64,000 bases of DNA from assembly GCA_030248225.1 (NCBI GenBank), contig JASANE010028042.1:1-64000 (forward strand), read 5' to 3'. Position numbers and translations under genes: made by a program. Within the stretch, counting starts at the first letter, position 1, and every line of letters starts with the position of its first letter. Below the pieces are notes generated by a model. That model did no database searches, had not been told where the DNA came from, and saw nothing but the letters and a program-made list of their open reading frames with translations. Origin of the DNA: Trileptium ribeirensis. Lineage: Eukaryota; Nematoda; Enoplea; Enoplida; Thoracostomopsidae. Positions 47,940 to 59,556 of this stretch are shown here, piece by piece.

Positions 47940-49243
47940 TTATGCGGTGATTTCGTGCACGCTGAACTGCGTTACTCCGCGGCGATCGATAGCAAACGCG
48001 TTCATAGCTCCATTCACGGGACCGTTGGAATAGTGTCGTCCATTGTGACTAGGTTCAGCAGATTTTCGATTATGCCGACCATTCATATGAGCGAAATCTG
48101 CACGGCGCGCTTCATTGTCGATTTGGTTATTTCCCTTCGAATCAGCTCCATATCAGATCAAACTCAGCGCGGTTCGTCAGGTATTGTGATATTTTCTCTC
48201 TGGATTGGTAACTGGTCTAATATAAGGCTTACTCGAGCTCTCGAGTGGTTAGGCTGAGATCGTCGACGCACATAGCTGGACACATATACGTCAAAAGGCT
48301 GCTGGTTTCGCAATGCGGCACCTCCAGATTCATGCATCGTGCGCGCTGGAAAAGTACAATCATGCGTAAAGTCACCAAGCTGGCCACAGCGAAAACAAGT
48401 TATGGGCTGCATCTGTGGGCACGGTACTGGTGGGAGCAGGGATTGGCTACCAGTGGTTGCGCGAGGGCGTTCAACTGCTGCGCGACTCCGGATCTGCGAC
48501 TGATCACGTTAAATAAACGGTTTATTGCATCACGGTGTTACTCTAGCGGCGATGACCTTTTAATACCGATTGAAGCTGTCTGACCATTGACTCACTTAGC
48601 TGCGTGGGACTTACTCGCCATGCTGGCATGCCCTGTTCAGGACAATCGCATAAGTCATCCTCGTATCACTTGGCTACCTCACGCTTTATTACGACAACTA
48701 ACATATCCACAGTTTCCTCAGCACCTTACTGCCTAGTGCAAATACAAGCTAGGGATTTCTCAGGGCGGCGTGAAGAAGAAAATAAGGAACGCAAGATAAA
48801 CACCAGACCGTCATAAGTGTTTTGTTGGGATGATGTTACGCCTGTATAGGCTTCTCGGGCAGGTCCTTTCAATAGTGCTGGCACGTACGCCAAATTATGT
48901 TCGTCAGTCCAGTTATTAGCACTGCACAATCGATTAAAGATTGGAACCCCGTCCTCTAGGTTTTCCTTTGAAAGTCGGCATGTCACGGAGAGGAATTAGG
49001 ATCGTTGCAGAGGCGTTCCGCACTAAATGATGAAGTAAAGCATCTATAGAATCAGAGCGACTGGGTCAGGTGCTGCCGGTAAACCTGCTAGAGCTCCCTA
49101 TGCAGGGGCGGATCATCAACTCCCATTGGCAGAGACACATTTTCCCCGTTGGGAACAGGTGAACGACTCCCAAATAGATTGTTATTGGGTTTTACATAAT
49201 CATCGAAGTCAGCCAGGGGACTGTTACGTTGCCGATTAGCCAT
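47940..49243 (-). pseudogene. Gypsy-like retrotransposon gag, broken
   Basis: Starts MANRQRNSPLADFDDYVKPN at 49243. A conserved gag core follows at about 48990-48726 (FNRLCSANNWTDEHNLAYVP, then GPAREAY), typical of Ty3/gypsy-type gag. A CCHC-type zinc knuckle lies near 48400-48356 but reads CFRCGQLGDFTHDC, so the usual zinc-binding His of GHF is Asp. A basic Asn/Arg/His-rich stretch then ends at the stop near 47940. At least one stop and several frameshifts (one near 48960) break the frame. Gag would form the particle that packages element RNA; this copy is dead. No LTRs or pol seen. Confidence 0.7.
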
Positions 49244-49892
49244 AGCGAAGATGTTCACGGAACTCAATTTTCAGCTATCCGGTCGAAATTCTGTCCAATA
49301 ACTTAATCAGATCTCAGTCTTAGCCTATTTATAGGACAGTACCGAGTCGGCTAAGAATGTCGTCGAAAATGCAAATGTCTCAGAAAGCGTCGCAAAACTG
49401 CCACAATTTATCTCGATTCCGTAATCACTGTAAAATATACTGAGAGATTCAGAGAAGACACTTCATAATACAAGGTTATAATATATATTCACTTACTTGT
49501 GGGAACAAACAAAATTCGGTAGCATAAAGGAAAAAACCCGTAACTGCATTTTTTTGCTTTCGAGATAAAGCGTAAAAACTTTCTCTTCCATGAACTAATC
49601 ACTGAATCTGATGAATGTTGGGTGGATTTACAGAGATAGAAGAACTAAAAATAAGGGGAGAGAAAATTTTACTCCATCACACTCTTGCAATTAGATAGAA
49701 CACTTACACCTTTTATCCACTTCGTTTTTTAAAGACTAAAACACGTAAGCGCATTTAAACATTTTTTCCACCAAATTGTTCTTAAAAACAAAATTGCGAA
49801 ACCGCATTTAAAGCGTTTTTCACCAATTGTTCGCTTATAATAAGTACCTATTATATAATTGCACAATTGGAAAAACGTTAAATATGTAGTAG
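49244..49892. other. Spacer with a degenerate short repeat
   Basis: About 49740-49850 has two diverged copies of a ~64-bp unit (aagcgcatttaaacattttt; ccgcatttaaagcgtttttc). Otherwise nothing recognised. Confidence 0.5.
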
Positions 49893-50276
49893 ACTGTTGC
49901 TGCTGCTGTTGTTGTTGTTGCTGTTGCTGCCGCTGTTGTTGTTGTTGGAGTTGTTTTTTTATTGTTGCTGCTATTGTTGTTGCTGCTTTTGCTGCTGCTG
50001 TTGTTTTTGTTGATGTTATTGTTGGTGTTGTTATCGTTGCTGGTATTGTTACTGCTTTTGCTGCTGCTGTTGTTTTTGTTGTTGTTATTGTTGCTGCTAT
50101 TATTGTTGCTGCTTTTGCTGCTGGTGTTGTTATTGTTGGTGTTGTTGTTATAGTTGGTTCTGTAACTGGTGCTGATATTGTAGCTGCTGCTTTTGCTGCT
50201 GCTGTTGTTTTTGGTGTTGCTGTTGTCGTTGCTATTGTTATTGCTGCTGCTGTTGTTGTTGTTGCTGCTGTTGTAG
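49893..50276. repeat. Imperfect CTG/TTG trinucleotide tract
   Basis: About 128 triplets, mainly TTG, CTG, CTT and ATT, with no break in triplet phase. It lies immediately 3' (on the - strand) of the stop codon of the PWWP gene. A + strand ORF rich in Val/Ala/Cys (49859-50281) and other simple ORFs reflect triplet periodicity only. Confidence 0.92.
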
Positions 50277-50280
50277 TTTA

Positions 50281-52842
50281 GAGTTCAGTCGCAACCTCAG
50301 ACCCGTCGGGCTCTGGAAGTCGGTCCCGAACACCATCCGCACTAGGCAGGCTTTCATAAAATGCTCTTGCGCACGGATCAACAGCCCCAGCGTCAATCAA
50401 GGCAATAAGGTCTCGTTTCTTCGCAGTGGAGATGGGAATTCGCCGTGTATAAGCCGGGCCAAGCTGTTAATCTGCTAAAATGGGTCGGACACGCTTCAGT
50501 GATTTATCCGATGACAAAGCTATTTTTTTAAACCCACTGTCGGCGAAGTTGGTCTTGTAAAATATGGTTGGAGGATGGGCTTTATGGTACCGGAACCATT
50601 TGGTTTTTGTCCATAAAACAGGCTCTCCATCGGTGTTGATATTGTAATTAACAATGGAACCTTGCAGAGATTTGAGATCAAAAATGTCTGCTTGTGTCAT
50701 GTGGGTTATATAGTAGGGCCGCTTACGCCTAGCACCAATTATGATGTTGTCCCAATCGGATGGAACATTGACGCGTTGGTTTGCCTTGGCAAACTCAATA
50801 GCAGCATGCATCGAATCCACCTCCATGAACGAATGCCCGGATTCGAGGTATTTTTGATCCACTATCTCGAGACTGTCACTGTTGACCACATGGTGCAATA
50901 TTGCAGCCGAGAAATACTTATTACGGTCCTGACCCGAGCATGTATCAGAAAACATTGAGACGTGTTTAACTATGGGCGGAAGTGAATGCAAATATTTCAA
51001 AACACAACTGCCGATGTCATTGGCACCACGCTTTCCGGTACATTCGTCCCAGATGTAGCAATATGCATCATTTGGCTTAGCTTGTTCATATATATGGTCA
51101 GGTTGTATACCGCAAGTTTTCGACGATAATACATAATACTAACTTTGTTGCAAGGGGTATACAACACAGACTGTAGGTCGTATGTGATGCTTACAAAACT
51201 GCCATCGGTATTCGCCCTTTGTTTATTTAACCGTTTTTCGTCCTGAGCATCGTGATGGCGTTCCAAATGAGGGCCCACCACGGTTTTGTCATACTCTGTT
51301 TTTTCATCACCGCTTAACGTAGACGATTTAGAACAGGTCAGGCACTGATCTTTGCGTGGTTGAAAAAATCCAATATTGTACTCTTTGTTGAAGACGCCAA
51401 GGTAGATTTCCTTCGACACAGTGGCACCATCGGTCCATACTCGTTCTGTTGTTTCATCCATTCCATATATAATTCATGCAACTTTGTTTTATTAAGCCCA
51501 GGTTCCAGGTACGAACGTCGAGAATTTTTGCGGATATAATGTGCTTCCATCACCGGCAAGCTTTCGATATGACGCCGGACATTTACTAATGCTTCCTCCG
51601 AGGTTTTGTTTGGAGGTGACGCGTGTCCACGCATGTCTTTACCGCCAAACTGCCCCTGGTCACTCCTATGTTTTCGTGCTGTTCTGAGTTTACTGTCATT
51701 TTTAAGACCCAATGTTCTCAGCAAAAACTTTTGGCAGACAATTTTAACAGTTCCATCCTGCCCGATGAGCCAGTACCTATATGCCGCAGTTCTATTCTTC
51801 GTGATCGGATTTGATTTCTTTCGACGAGGTCCATCCACTGCAGGGGTCATGTGCTGCAGTAAGTAGTCCATTTGACGGATCGAGTCTAACTTCCAAAAGT
51901 CAATACAGATGGCTGCGCGAGATTCGTGGTCGAACTCGCGGCACTTTTCTCCATGTTGAGTATGATTGCAGTTCGCAGGCAGCGGTGCCCGTGCCGGTCG
52001 CGCTTGACCTTTGTAGTTTTCATATTCTTGACCGCTTTGTCGGAGAGCCTGTTGCTTATTTTTGTGCCATTGCGTTGGTTCAGCTATTTTCCTTCGTTTC
52101 GACTTTCTTGCAGTGGCTTTTCCGTCGTCACTAACATTATCATCCCCGCTGGCATCATGGTTGTCATCGCTGCTGGCACTTTCATCAACATTGCCGCTTG
52201 GATCATACTCAGCATCATCTTTGTCATCATCGACGTATTCATCGCTATCACCGTCCTCTAAATTGTCTATTGCTTTAAACTTTTTACATTGTTTTGGCGT
52301 TGTTCGTAATGTAGACGGTTGTTGATGCGGGGACGGCGCAATGGCGAAGCGCGCTGAAGAAACACCCGGTGCGTAGCTGTTGCGGGTTGCTGCGACTCGT
52401 TAGAGGAAGGTGTTGACGATGGACCCGGATGAACAGTAACGTCGCTGAACATGCTATGGACAATCGCATCAACACGTGAAATTGCAGCCAAAGCGGCCAC
52501 GATACCGAGCGGAAGGTTGATCTGCATTTCGAGGGACTCAAACGCTCGGATGACTAGCGAATTATTGTTTTCCGCCGCATACAAGAGGAGTTGCGCGATG
52601 GCTTCTGAATGTTTGTTATTACCGTAGCGGGATTTTCCACGGAATATTTTCGATGATTCGATAGGTAATAACGGGACGCAAGATGTTTGTCGAACATATG
52701 CGTAATCATCGGTTCCAAAAAAATAGGCGAACACTCGGTCAGAAACAAGCTTTTGTCCATGGAAGGTTGAATCATCCGCCACAATAGCAGGCCAGAGACT
52801 CTTGGACCAAAACACCCACAATAATTCGTCAATTTCGTACAT
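50281..52842 (-). pseudogene. PWWP domain plus transposase-like RNase H-type protein, broken
   Basis: Starts at 52842. Residues 7-85 are a PWWP domain: LLWVFWSKSLWPAIVAD, VFAYFFGTDDYAYV (37-50), then two helices. A Pro/Ser linker and an acidic stretch (DSDEYVDDDKDD) follow. Next comes a Cys-containing segment (HGEKCREF ... FWKL), the ESLPVMEAHYIRKNSRR region, IGFFQPRKDQCLTC, and an RNase H-like block: YIWDECTGKRGAND (51056 down), SDTCSGQDRNK (50946 down) and SGHSFMEVDSMHAAIE, then DLIALI...FYESLPS at the end. The latter half matches a widespread uncharacterised metazoan family that I associate, from memory, with DUF7869. Breaks: frameshifts near 52390 and 51450, a 2-base gain in an AT run at 51087-51097, and an in-frame TAA near 50466 after RPILAD. 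Function unproven; transposon origin is inferred. Confidence 0.75.
52267..52842 (-). pseudogene. PWWP-domain part of the broken gene
   Basis: A 191-residue open frame holding the whole PWWP domain. The core motif reads SLWP in place of PWWP (residues 15-18), a common variation, and FFGTDDYAYV is the usual strand before the aromatic cage. PWWP domains bind H3K36-methylated nucleosomes together with DNA. After about residue 150 the frame becomes less plausible (RRPRINNRLHYEQRQ); the neighbouring frame reads APGVSSARFAIAPSPHQQ and runs on into the acidic stretch, so a frameshift or an unrecognised intron lies near 52390. Confidence 0.8.
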
Positions 52843-52984
52843 TGGAAATACGTATAAATTATAATTTTACATACGTATAAATGTATTCTGTCACAGAATA
52901 ATAAAACGTAGTACAATGTAAAACAGTAGAAAATGTGTCCGAACACAATACCAATAAATATACAATACGGACAAGGACAACTGA

Positions 52985-55900
52985 CAAGTATCTCAGTGTT
53001 TGATCTATTTGGGAGCCCAGTGAGCCGGAAGGAACTGGAATGGGTCGGCTAATCAATACCTTTATACCTTCTTCCACAACATGTGTATTGCACCTAATAA
53101 TATAATTGGGAGCCCAGTGAGCCGGAAGACACTGGAATGGGTCGGCTAATCAATACAATTATACGTTCTTCCACAACATGTGTATTGTACCTAATAATAT
53201 AATTGGGAGCCCAGTGAGCCGGAAGACACTGGAATGGGTCGGCTAAAGTATCTCATTGCTTGATCTATTTGGGAGCCCAGTGAGCCGGAAGACACTGGAA
53301 TGGGTCGGCTAATCAATACATTTATACCTTCTTCCACAACATGTGTATTGCACCTAATAATATAATTGGGAGCCCAGTGAGCCGGAAGACACTGGAATGG
53401 GTCGGCTAATCAATACAATTATACGTTCTTCCACAACATGTGTATTGCACCTATTGGGAGCCCAGTGAGCCGGAAGACACGGGTATGGGTCGGCTAAAGT
53501 ATCTCATTGCTTGATCTATTTGGGAGCCCAGTGAGCCGGAAGACACTGGAATGGGTCGGCTAATCAATACATTTATACCTTCTTCCACAACATGTGTATT
53601 GCACCTAATAATATAATTGGGAGCCCAGTGAGCCGGGAGACACTGGAATGGGTCGGCTCTATTAAAAGTATACCTTCTTCATTGCTTGCTCTATTTGGGA
53701 GCCCAGTGAGCCGGAAGACACTGGAATGGGTCGGCTAATCAATACATTTATACCTTCTTCCACAACATGTGTATTGCACCTAATAATATAATTGGGAGCC
53801 CAGTGAGCCGGAAGACAATGGAATGGGTCGCCTAAAGTATCTCATTGCTTGCTCTATTTGGGAGCCCAGTGAGCCGGAAGACACTGGAATGGGTCGGCTA
53901 ATCAATACATTTATACCTTCTTCCACAACATGTGTATTGCACCTAATAATATAATTGGGAGCCCAGTGAGCCGGAAGACAATGGAATGGGTCGCCTAAAG
54001 TATCTCATTGCTTGCTCTATTTGGGAGCCCAGTGAGCCGGAAGACACTGGAATGGGTCGGCTAATCAATACATTTATACCTTCTTCCACAACATGTGTAT
54101 TGCACCTAATAATATAATTGGGAGCCCAGTGAGCCGGAAGACAATGGAATGGGTCGCCTAAAGTATCTCATTGCTTGCTCTATTTGGGAGCCCAGTGAGC
54201 CGGAAGACACTGGAATGGGTCGGCTAATCAATACATTTATACCTTCTTCCACAACATGTGTATTGCACCTAATAATATAATTGGGAGCCCAGTGAGCCGG
54301 GAGACACTGGAATGGGTCGGCTAAAGTATCTCATTGCTTGATCTATTTGGGAGCCCAGTGAGCCGGAAGGCACTGGAATGGGTCGGCTAATCAATACAAT
54401 TATACGTTCTTCCACAACATATGTATTGCACCTAATAATATAATTGGGAGCCCAGTGAGCCGGAAGACACTGGAATGGGTCGGCTAATCAATACAATTAT
54501 ACGTTCTTCCACAACATATGTATTGCACCTAATAATATAATTGGGAGCCCAGTGAGCCGGAAGACACTGGAATGGGTCGGCTAAAGTATCTCATTGCTTG
54601 ATCTATTTGGGAGCCCAGTGAGCCGGAAGACACTGGAATGGGTCGGCTAATCAATACATTTATACCTTCTTCCACAACATGTGTATTGCACCTAATAATA
54701 TGATTGGGAGCCCAGTGAGCCGGAAGACACTGGAATGGGTCGGCTAGTCAATACAATTATACGTTCTTCCACAACATGTGTATTGCACCTATTGGGAGCC
54801 CAGTGAGCCGGAAGACACTGGAATGGGTCGGCTAAAGTATCTCATTGCTTGATCTATTTGGGAGCCCAGTGAGCCGGAAGACACTGGAATGGGTCGGCTA
54901 ATCAATACATTTATACCTTCTTCCACAACATGTGTATTGCACCTAATAATATAATTGGGAGCCCAGTGAGCCGGAAGACAATGGAATGGGTCGCCTAAAG
55001 TATCTCATTGCTTGCTCTATTTGGGAGCCCAGTGAGCCGGAAGACACTGGAATGGGTCGGCTAATCAATACATTTATACCTTCTTCCACAACATGTGTAT
55101 TGCACCTAATAATATAATTGGGAGCCCAGTGAGCCGGGAGACACTGGAATGGGTCGGCTAAAGTATCTCATTGCTTGATCTATTTGGGAGCCCAGTGAGC
55201 CGGAAGGCACTGGAATGGGTCGGCTAATCAATACATTTATACCTTCTTCCACAACATGTGTATTGCACCTAATAATATAATTGGGAGCCCAGTGAGCCGG
55301 GAGACACTGGAATGGGTCGGCTAAAGTATCTCAGTGTTTGATCTATTTGGGAGCCCAGTGAGCCGGAAGACACTGGAATGGGTCGGCTAATCAATACATT
55401 TATACCTTCTTCCACAACATGTGTATTGCACCTAATACTATGATGGGGGAGCCCAGTGAGCCGGAAGACACTGGAATTGGTCGGCTAAAGTATCTCAGTG
55501 TTTGATCTATTTGGGAGCCCAGTGAGCCGGAAGACACTGGAATGGGTCGGCTAATCAATACATTTATACCTTCTTCCACAACATGTGTATTGCACCTAAT
55601 AATATAATTGGGAGCCCAGTGAGCCGGAAGACACTGGAATGGGTCGGCTAATCAATACAATTATACCTTCTTCCACAACATGTGTATTGCACCTAATAAT
55701 ATAATTGGGAGCCCAGTGAGCCGGAAGACACTGGAATTGGTCGGCTAAAGTATCTCATTGCTTGATCTATTTGGGAGCCCAGTGAGCCGGAAGACACTGG
55801 AATGGGTCGGCTAATCAATACATTTATATCTTCTTCCACAACATGTGTATTGCACCTAATAATACGATGGGGGAGCCCAGTGAGCCGGAAGACACTGGAA

Positions 55901-56140
55901 TTGGTCGGCTAAAGTATCTCAGTGTTTAATCTATTTGGGAGCCCAGTGAGCCGGAAGACACTGGAATGGGTCGGCTAATCAATACATTTATACCTTCTTC
56001 CACAACATGTGTATTGCACCTAATACTATGATGGGGGAGCCCAGTGAGCCGGAAGACACTGGAATTGGTCGGCTAAAGTATCTCAGTGTTTGATCTATTT
56101 GGGAGCCCAGTAAGCCGGAAGACACTGGAATGGGCCGGCT
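52985..56140. repeat. Minisatellite with 38 hairpin-capable cores
   Basis: Thirty-eight copies of a ~41-bp core (gggagcccagtgagccggaa, then gacactggaatgggtcggct), separated by two kinds of spacer: a ~55-bp one (aatcaatacatttatacctt ... gtattgcacctaataat) and a ~25-bp one (aaagtatctcattgcttgat). The spacers largely alternate, giving a higher-order unit of ~165 bp, with occasional doubled long spacers. Each core can fold as CCAGTG-agccggaaga-CACTGG. It begins ~140 bp upstream of the PWWP gene's start codon, on that gene's 5' side. Spacers are repeated, not unique, so this is not a CRISPR array. Confidence 0.95.
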
Positions 56141-57576
56141 AAAGCTAAAGTACAGATAGGGTATTTTGCACTTCCAAATTTCTCATGACCCCTTCGCCAT
56201 CGGTGTTATCGATCATGTTAATATTACTAATGTGAAATATTGTTATTGACAAATATCCGCCATTAGAATGTTGTAAGCACAACTACGTAACTCCCCGTGT
56301 GATTGTATTTTACGTTATTTTCGTAGAAGATAAAGCACGTAAGTGCATAAAGTTTCAGTTACGTGTTTTTCAATTTTGTGGTTATATGTGTCAAAAACGC
56401 GTAAGTGTACATACGCTCATTTGCTTGTTTATCCATTACACTCTAACCTACTAGGAATTTACGAGTTTTGGTTTGTACTCTATAATGCCATATTCCTTGG
56501 AGATATCGCTTACGTGTTATTTCCATCAAACGCAGCACATTTTTTTCTACATGTCACCATCTCTAACACAAAACTGCAAAAAATGTCAGTTACGTGTTTT
56601 TTCCTTTAGACAGTCGAATTACACTACAAAATATCAAAGTAAAACTATATATACAATGTACAATTATATAAGTAACATATATTATTTACAATGTCCAATC
56701 TTCGCGTCTGCAATACCTTTCGGGTCAACAACGCGGTCCACTTGAGTTCAAGGTCGGCGCGGCGGCACTGTTCACCAGACGGTTGGGTACAATTGAAAAT
56801 ACTAAAGATTTCCAATGATTGGCGGTCGAATAATAACGTCCCGATTTACTAACGGTTGAATGATTTTCTGAATTGCTAACGGCTGATGGCTGAATTATAA
56901 CGTGTCGAATTGTCAATGGTTGAATAATAACGTTGTTCCGAATTACCAACAGCCGTCGGTGGAAAAATAATGTCCGGAATTACCACGATTGACAGTTGAT
57001 TAAAAACTTTCCGAACGTCTGCCTATTGTCCCTTCTTACCAATCAGATGCCGATAGCTAGTGACGAACTTAACAATTAGTTGGACAGAATTTCCCAACTG
57101 ATAGCCAATACAGACTGAAAACAAGTTGTAAGCAAACAGTGTGAAATAGTGCCCGGTGAATATGTACCTCCGAGTCTCACTCTCTGTTTTTCTATTGTTC
57201 AGTTCGTCCAAACGAATCCATACAGGTACTCATACATATGGGCACAACGGTAATGCAGGCAAATAATAATAAACATAAATACACAAACAAAACAATCATA
57301 CATACAAGTTTATATGTCGAAACAAGTGAATCCTGAAAGTTTTAACTCACATGCCATACACCATGTTGAACATGTTAGTCGTATAATTCGACAAGTCCAA
57401 CTCTCGAGCTTATGTACAAACCAACGGGTATTTCTTTATTCCTTGAAGGGAAACCACACACTGCCCGATAAGATCATTGAAATTGTGCTCAAGGCATGGC
57501 CGCTAAACGATGTAACAACGTGATACTGCTTTCAACCGTACGACCCCAGCTATCATAACCTCATGGACGGACCTAA
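56141..57576. other. Intron sequence with degenerate short repeats
   Basis: About 56800-57000 carries degenerate ~45-bp units around aattgctaacggctgatg and gaataataacgt. At 56330-56620 ttacgtgttttt words recur. No gene recognised. Confidence 0.5.
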
Positions 57577-57786
57577 CGTGCTGATTCCGGACCATCTTCC
57601 TCCGCCGGACCCAAGAAGCTTAGTAAGCCGCAGGAGCGCTTCACGGGACGTGTTCGGATCCACGAGATGGGTTGCGTACGTCACCTACGTGGCATTATCT
57701 TTGAGGTTCCCAGAGAGGTTACCTCCGTCACCTGTTCGCAGGTCAAGGTGACCATACCGCTATTTCCTATACAGATCTCAGCCTGA
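57577..57786 (+). other. Coding-like fragment of unknown origin
   Basis: A 70-codon frame closed by TGA at 57784 in a locally GC-rich patch. The residues look protein-like (GRVRIHEMGCVRHLRGIIFE, then VPREVTSVTCSQVKVTIPLF) but match nothing I can name. No start codon or AG acceptor sits at its left edge; a TAA at 57574 closes it. It could be a decayed element fragment or chance. A second + frame over the same patch (57563-57751) is also open. Confidence 0.2.
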
Positions 57787-59552
57787 AGTTTCAAAAGGGG
57801 TAGGCCATATGGTTTCAAAAGTTGGTACATAGTTGGGGTTCGCACATGCAAGTTCCACCAAATTTATTTATAGCCACAATGGCCCTCACTGGGGTCCGAC
57901 AATCCATAGACGTTTAACGCCGAAAAGGTCCCTCCACGAAATTCAGCGGGTGGTTCCCCGAATAGTCGTGGACGTTGAACCTTTAGAGCTCTGACACTCT
58001 AATTTTGAAATTAATTAGTACACACCAAATAGTCGCGCACCACGCTAAGCCTAGCGACCGTGAATCTTGATACAACAACAAGAAGTGAATCCAATACACA
58101 TTTGGTTATAAGGAAGCACAATGCGGTTATACGTTCAACGACATTAGCGTACAACAATAACGTTTATTGCATAAACAATACTGCATAAGTACATAGTTCA
58201 CGTAGATAATTAGACTAACTGAAACAAGGGGTTATAGCCTAATCGAATATACACATCCGTGAGGGAGATCAACTACTATGTTTAGCGTTTCCGAATACTA
58301 CGGTGACGGCTGCGCTTACCTTACTGAAAAGAAAATAGGGAAGAGAAAATAGATACGTTGCCCACCGTTACAGGTAACAGGGCCCCAGAAGCTAACTCAA
58401 TAATGCCAATCCGATGGTTCAAGTAAGCTGAAGCTGTAGCAAGTAATGATTGATAAACAGAAGGGACAACACAATGTGATGGATTCAGGGTCCATGTACG
58501 CTGCGGAAACAAAAGGAGATACACGAATGTCAGAGTGCAATTCGTTAGCTTATCGTACTCTACTAAGCGCTATAATTACAACGTATACAGGGTACCATTT
58601 TATACATCAAGATTATAAACTATCAATAGTCCAACAGAATAGTGCGGTATGACTCAATACATAAATGAATAGTATGGTATATTTATTGGCAACTTCGACT
58701 GATAGGGCACCATTGACTACGTGTAGTAATATCATTACGTCGCAATTTTCACATGGAATTCAACATTATGGAAGGGTTCACAACAGGTTCTGATATATTA
58801 CTTAACTGACATCATGTGAGCCCACAGTATTTTCTAAAAACTGTAGCCAATGTTGCCCCAGCTTATGGTCATTGTAGCCCCACTCTTATAGTCAATGTTG
58901 CCTCTGCATGGTCAACCTTGATCGGACCGAACTTTTTATAGCTGTATATAGGTACTGTCTGTGCAATCGGCATGCAAGTTTCAGACATTGTTGCCCCATA
59001 CCTCTACCATCAGGTGTTACATTTATACACGTGTCTTTATTGTAATAGAGAATGTGCAGCTGCTGTTATTCTAGATTTGGTCATGGTTGCACCAGGTTCG
59101 AATGATATGACATGGCAGTAGGTAATACAGTAACTCATATTGTAATTTCCTATATTCTAACAATCCGTTTTGAAAGGTTAAATCCTAAATAGTTGCAATG
59201 AGTTGTCTGATTCGTCTTGCTGCTAGGTAAATTCTTTGAAGTGCGTTAACTTAACGAAATCCCAGCGCTCACTCTCGGGTCTGGATTGGTCACTCCCAAG
59301 GATGTGTTTTATACACAATTCCATAAGCAAGGAAATTCATAGCGGTCTCTTTAATTCGGCTCGGCTCTGACTTATTCGAGGGCCAGTTCATTGGGGCTTA
59401 GAATACCTAGTTTGACTGACAAAGCGTGCCAATACGGCAAATGTCGTTTAAATAAGCTGGGAACAAAGAGCGAATCTGAAGGAACGTTGAAAGTACAATA
59501 TGGATCCGATGTCCACTAGTAGCAATTTTAGTAGGGGCGTGAAAAATTGGTG
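57787..59552. other. Intron sequence without recognised features
   Basis: No gene, RNA or repeat family identified. Several 60-70-residue ORFs are at chance length. Confidence 0.5.
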
Positions 59553-59556
59553 TTAA

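Noticed and set aside
49859..50281. 140-residue Val/Ala/Cys-rich + strand ORF
   Set aside because: Pure consequence of the CTG/TTG triplet tract.
51606..52325. Several + strand ORFs across the PWWP-transposase gene
   Set aside because: Opposite-strand shadows; hydrophobic composition comes from the complement of the acidic linker.
52985..56140. CRISPR-like layout of repeats and spacers
   Set aside because: Spacers are only two types and are themselves repeated; the context is eukaryotic; no cas genes. It is a minisatellite.
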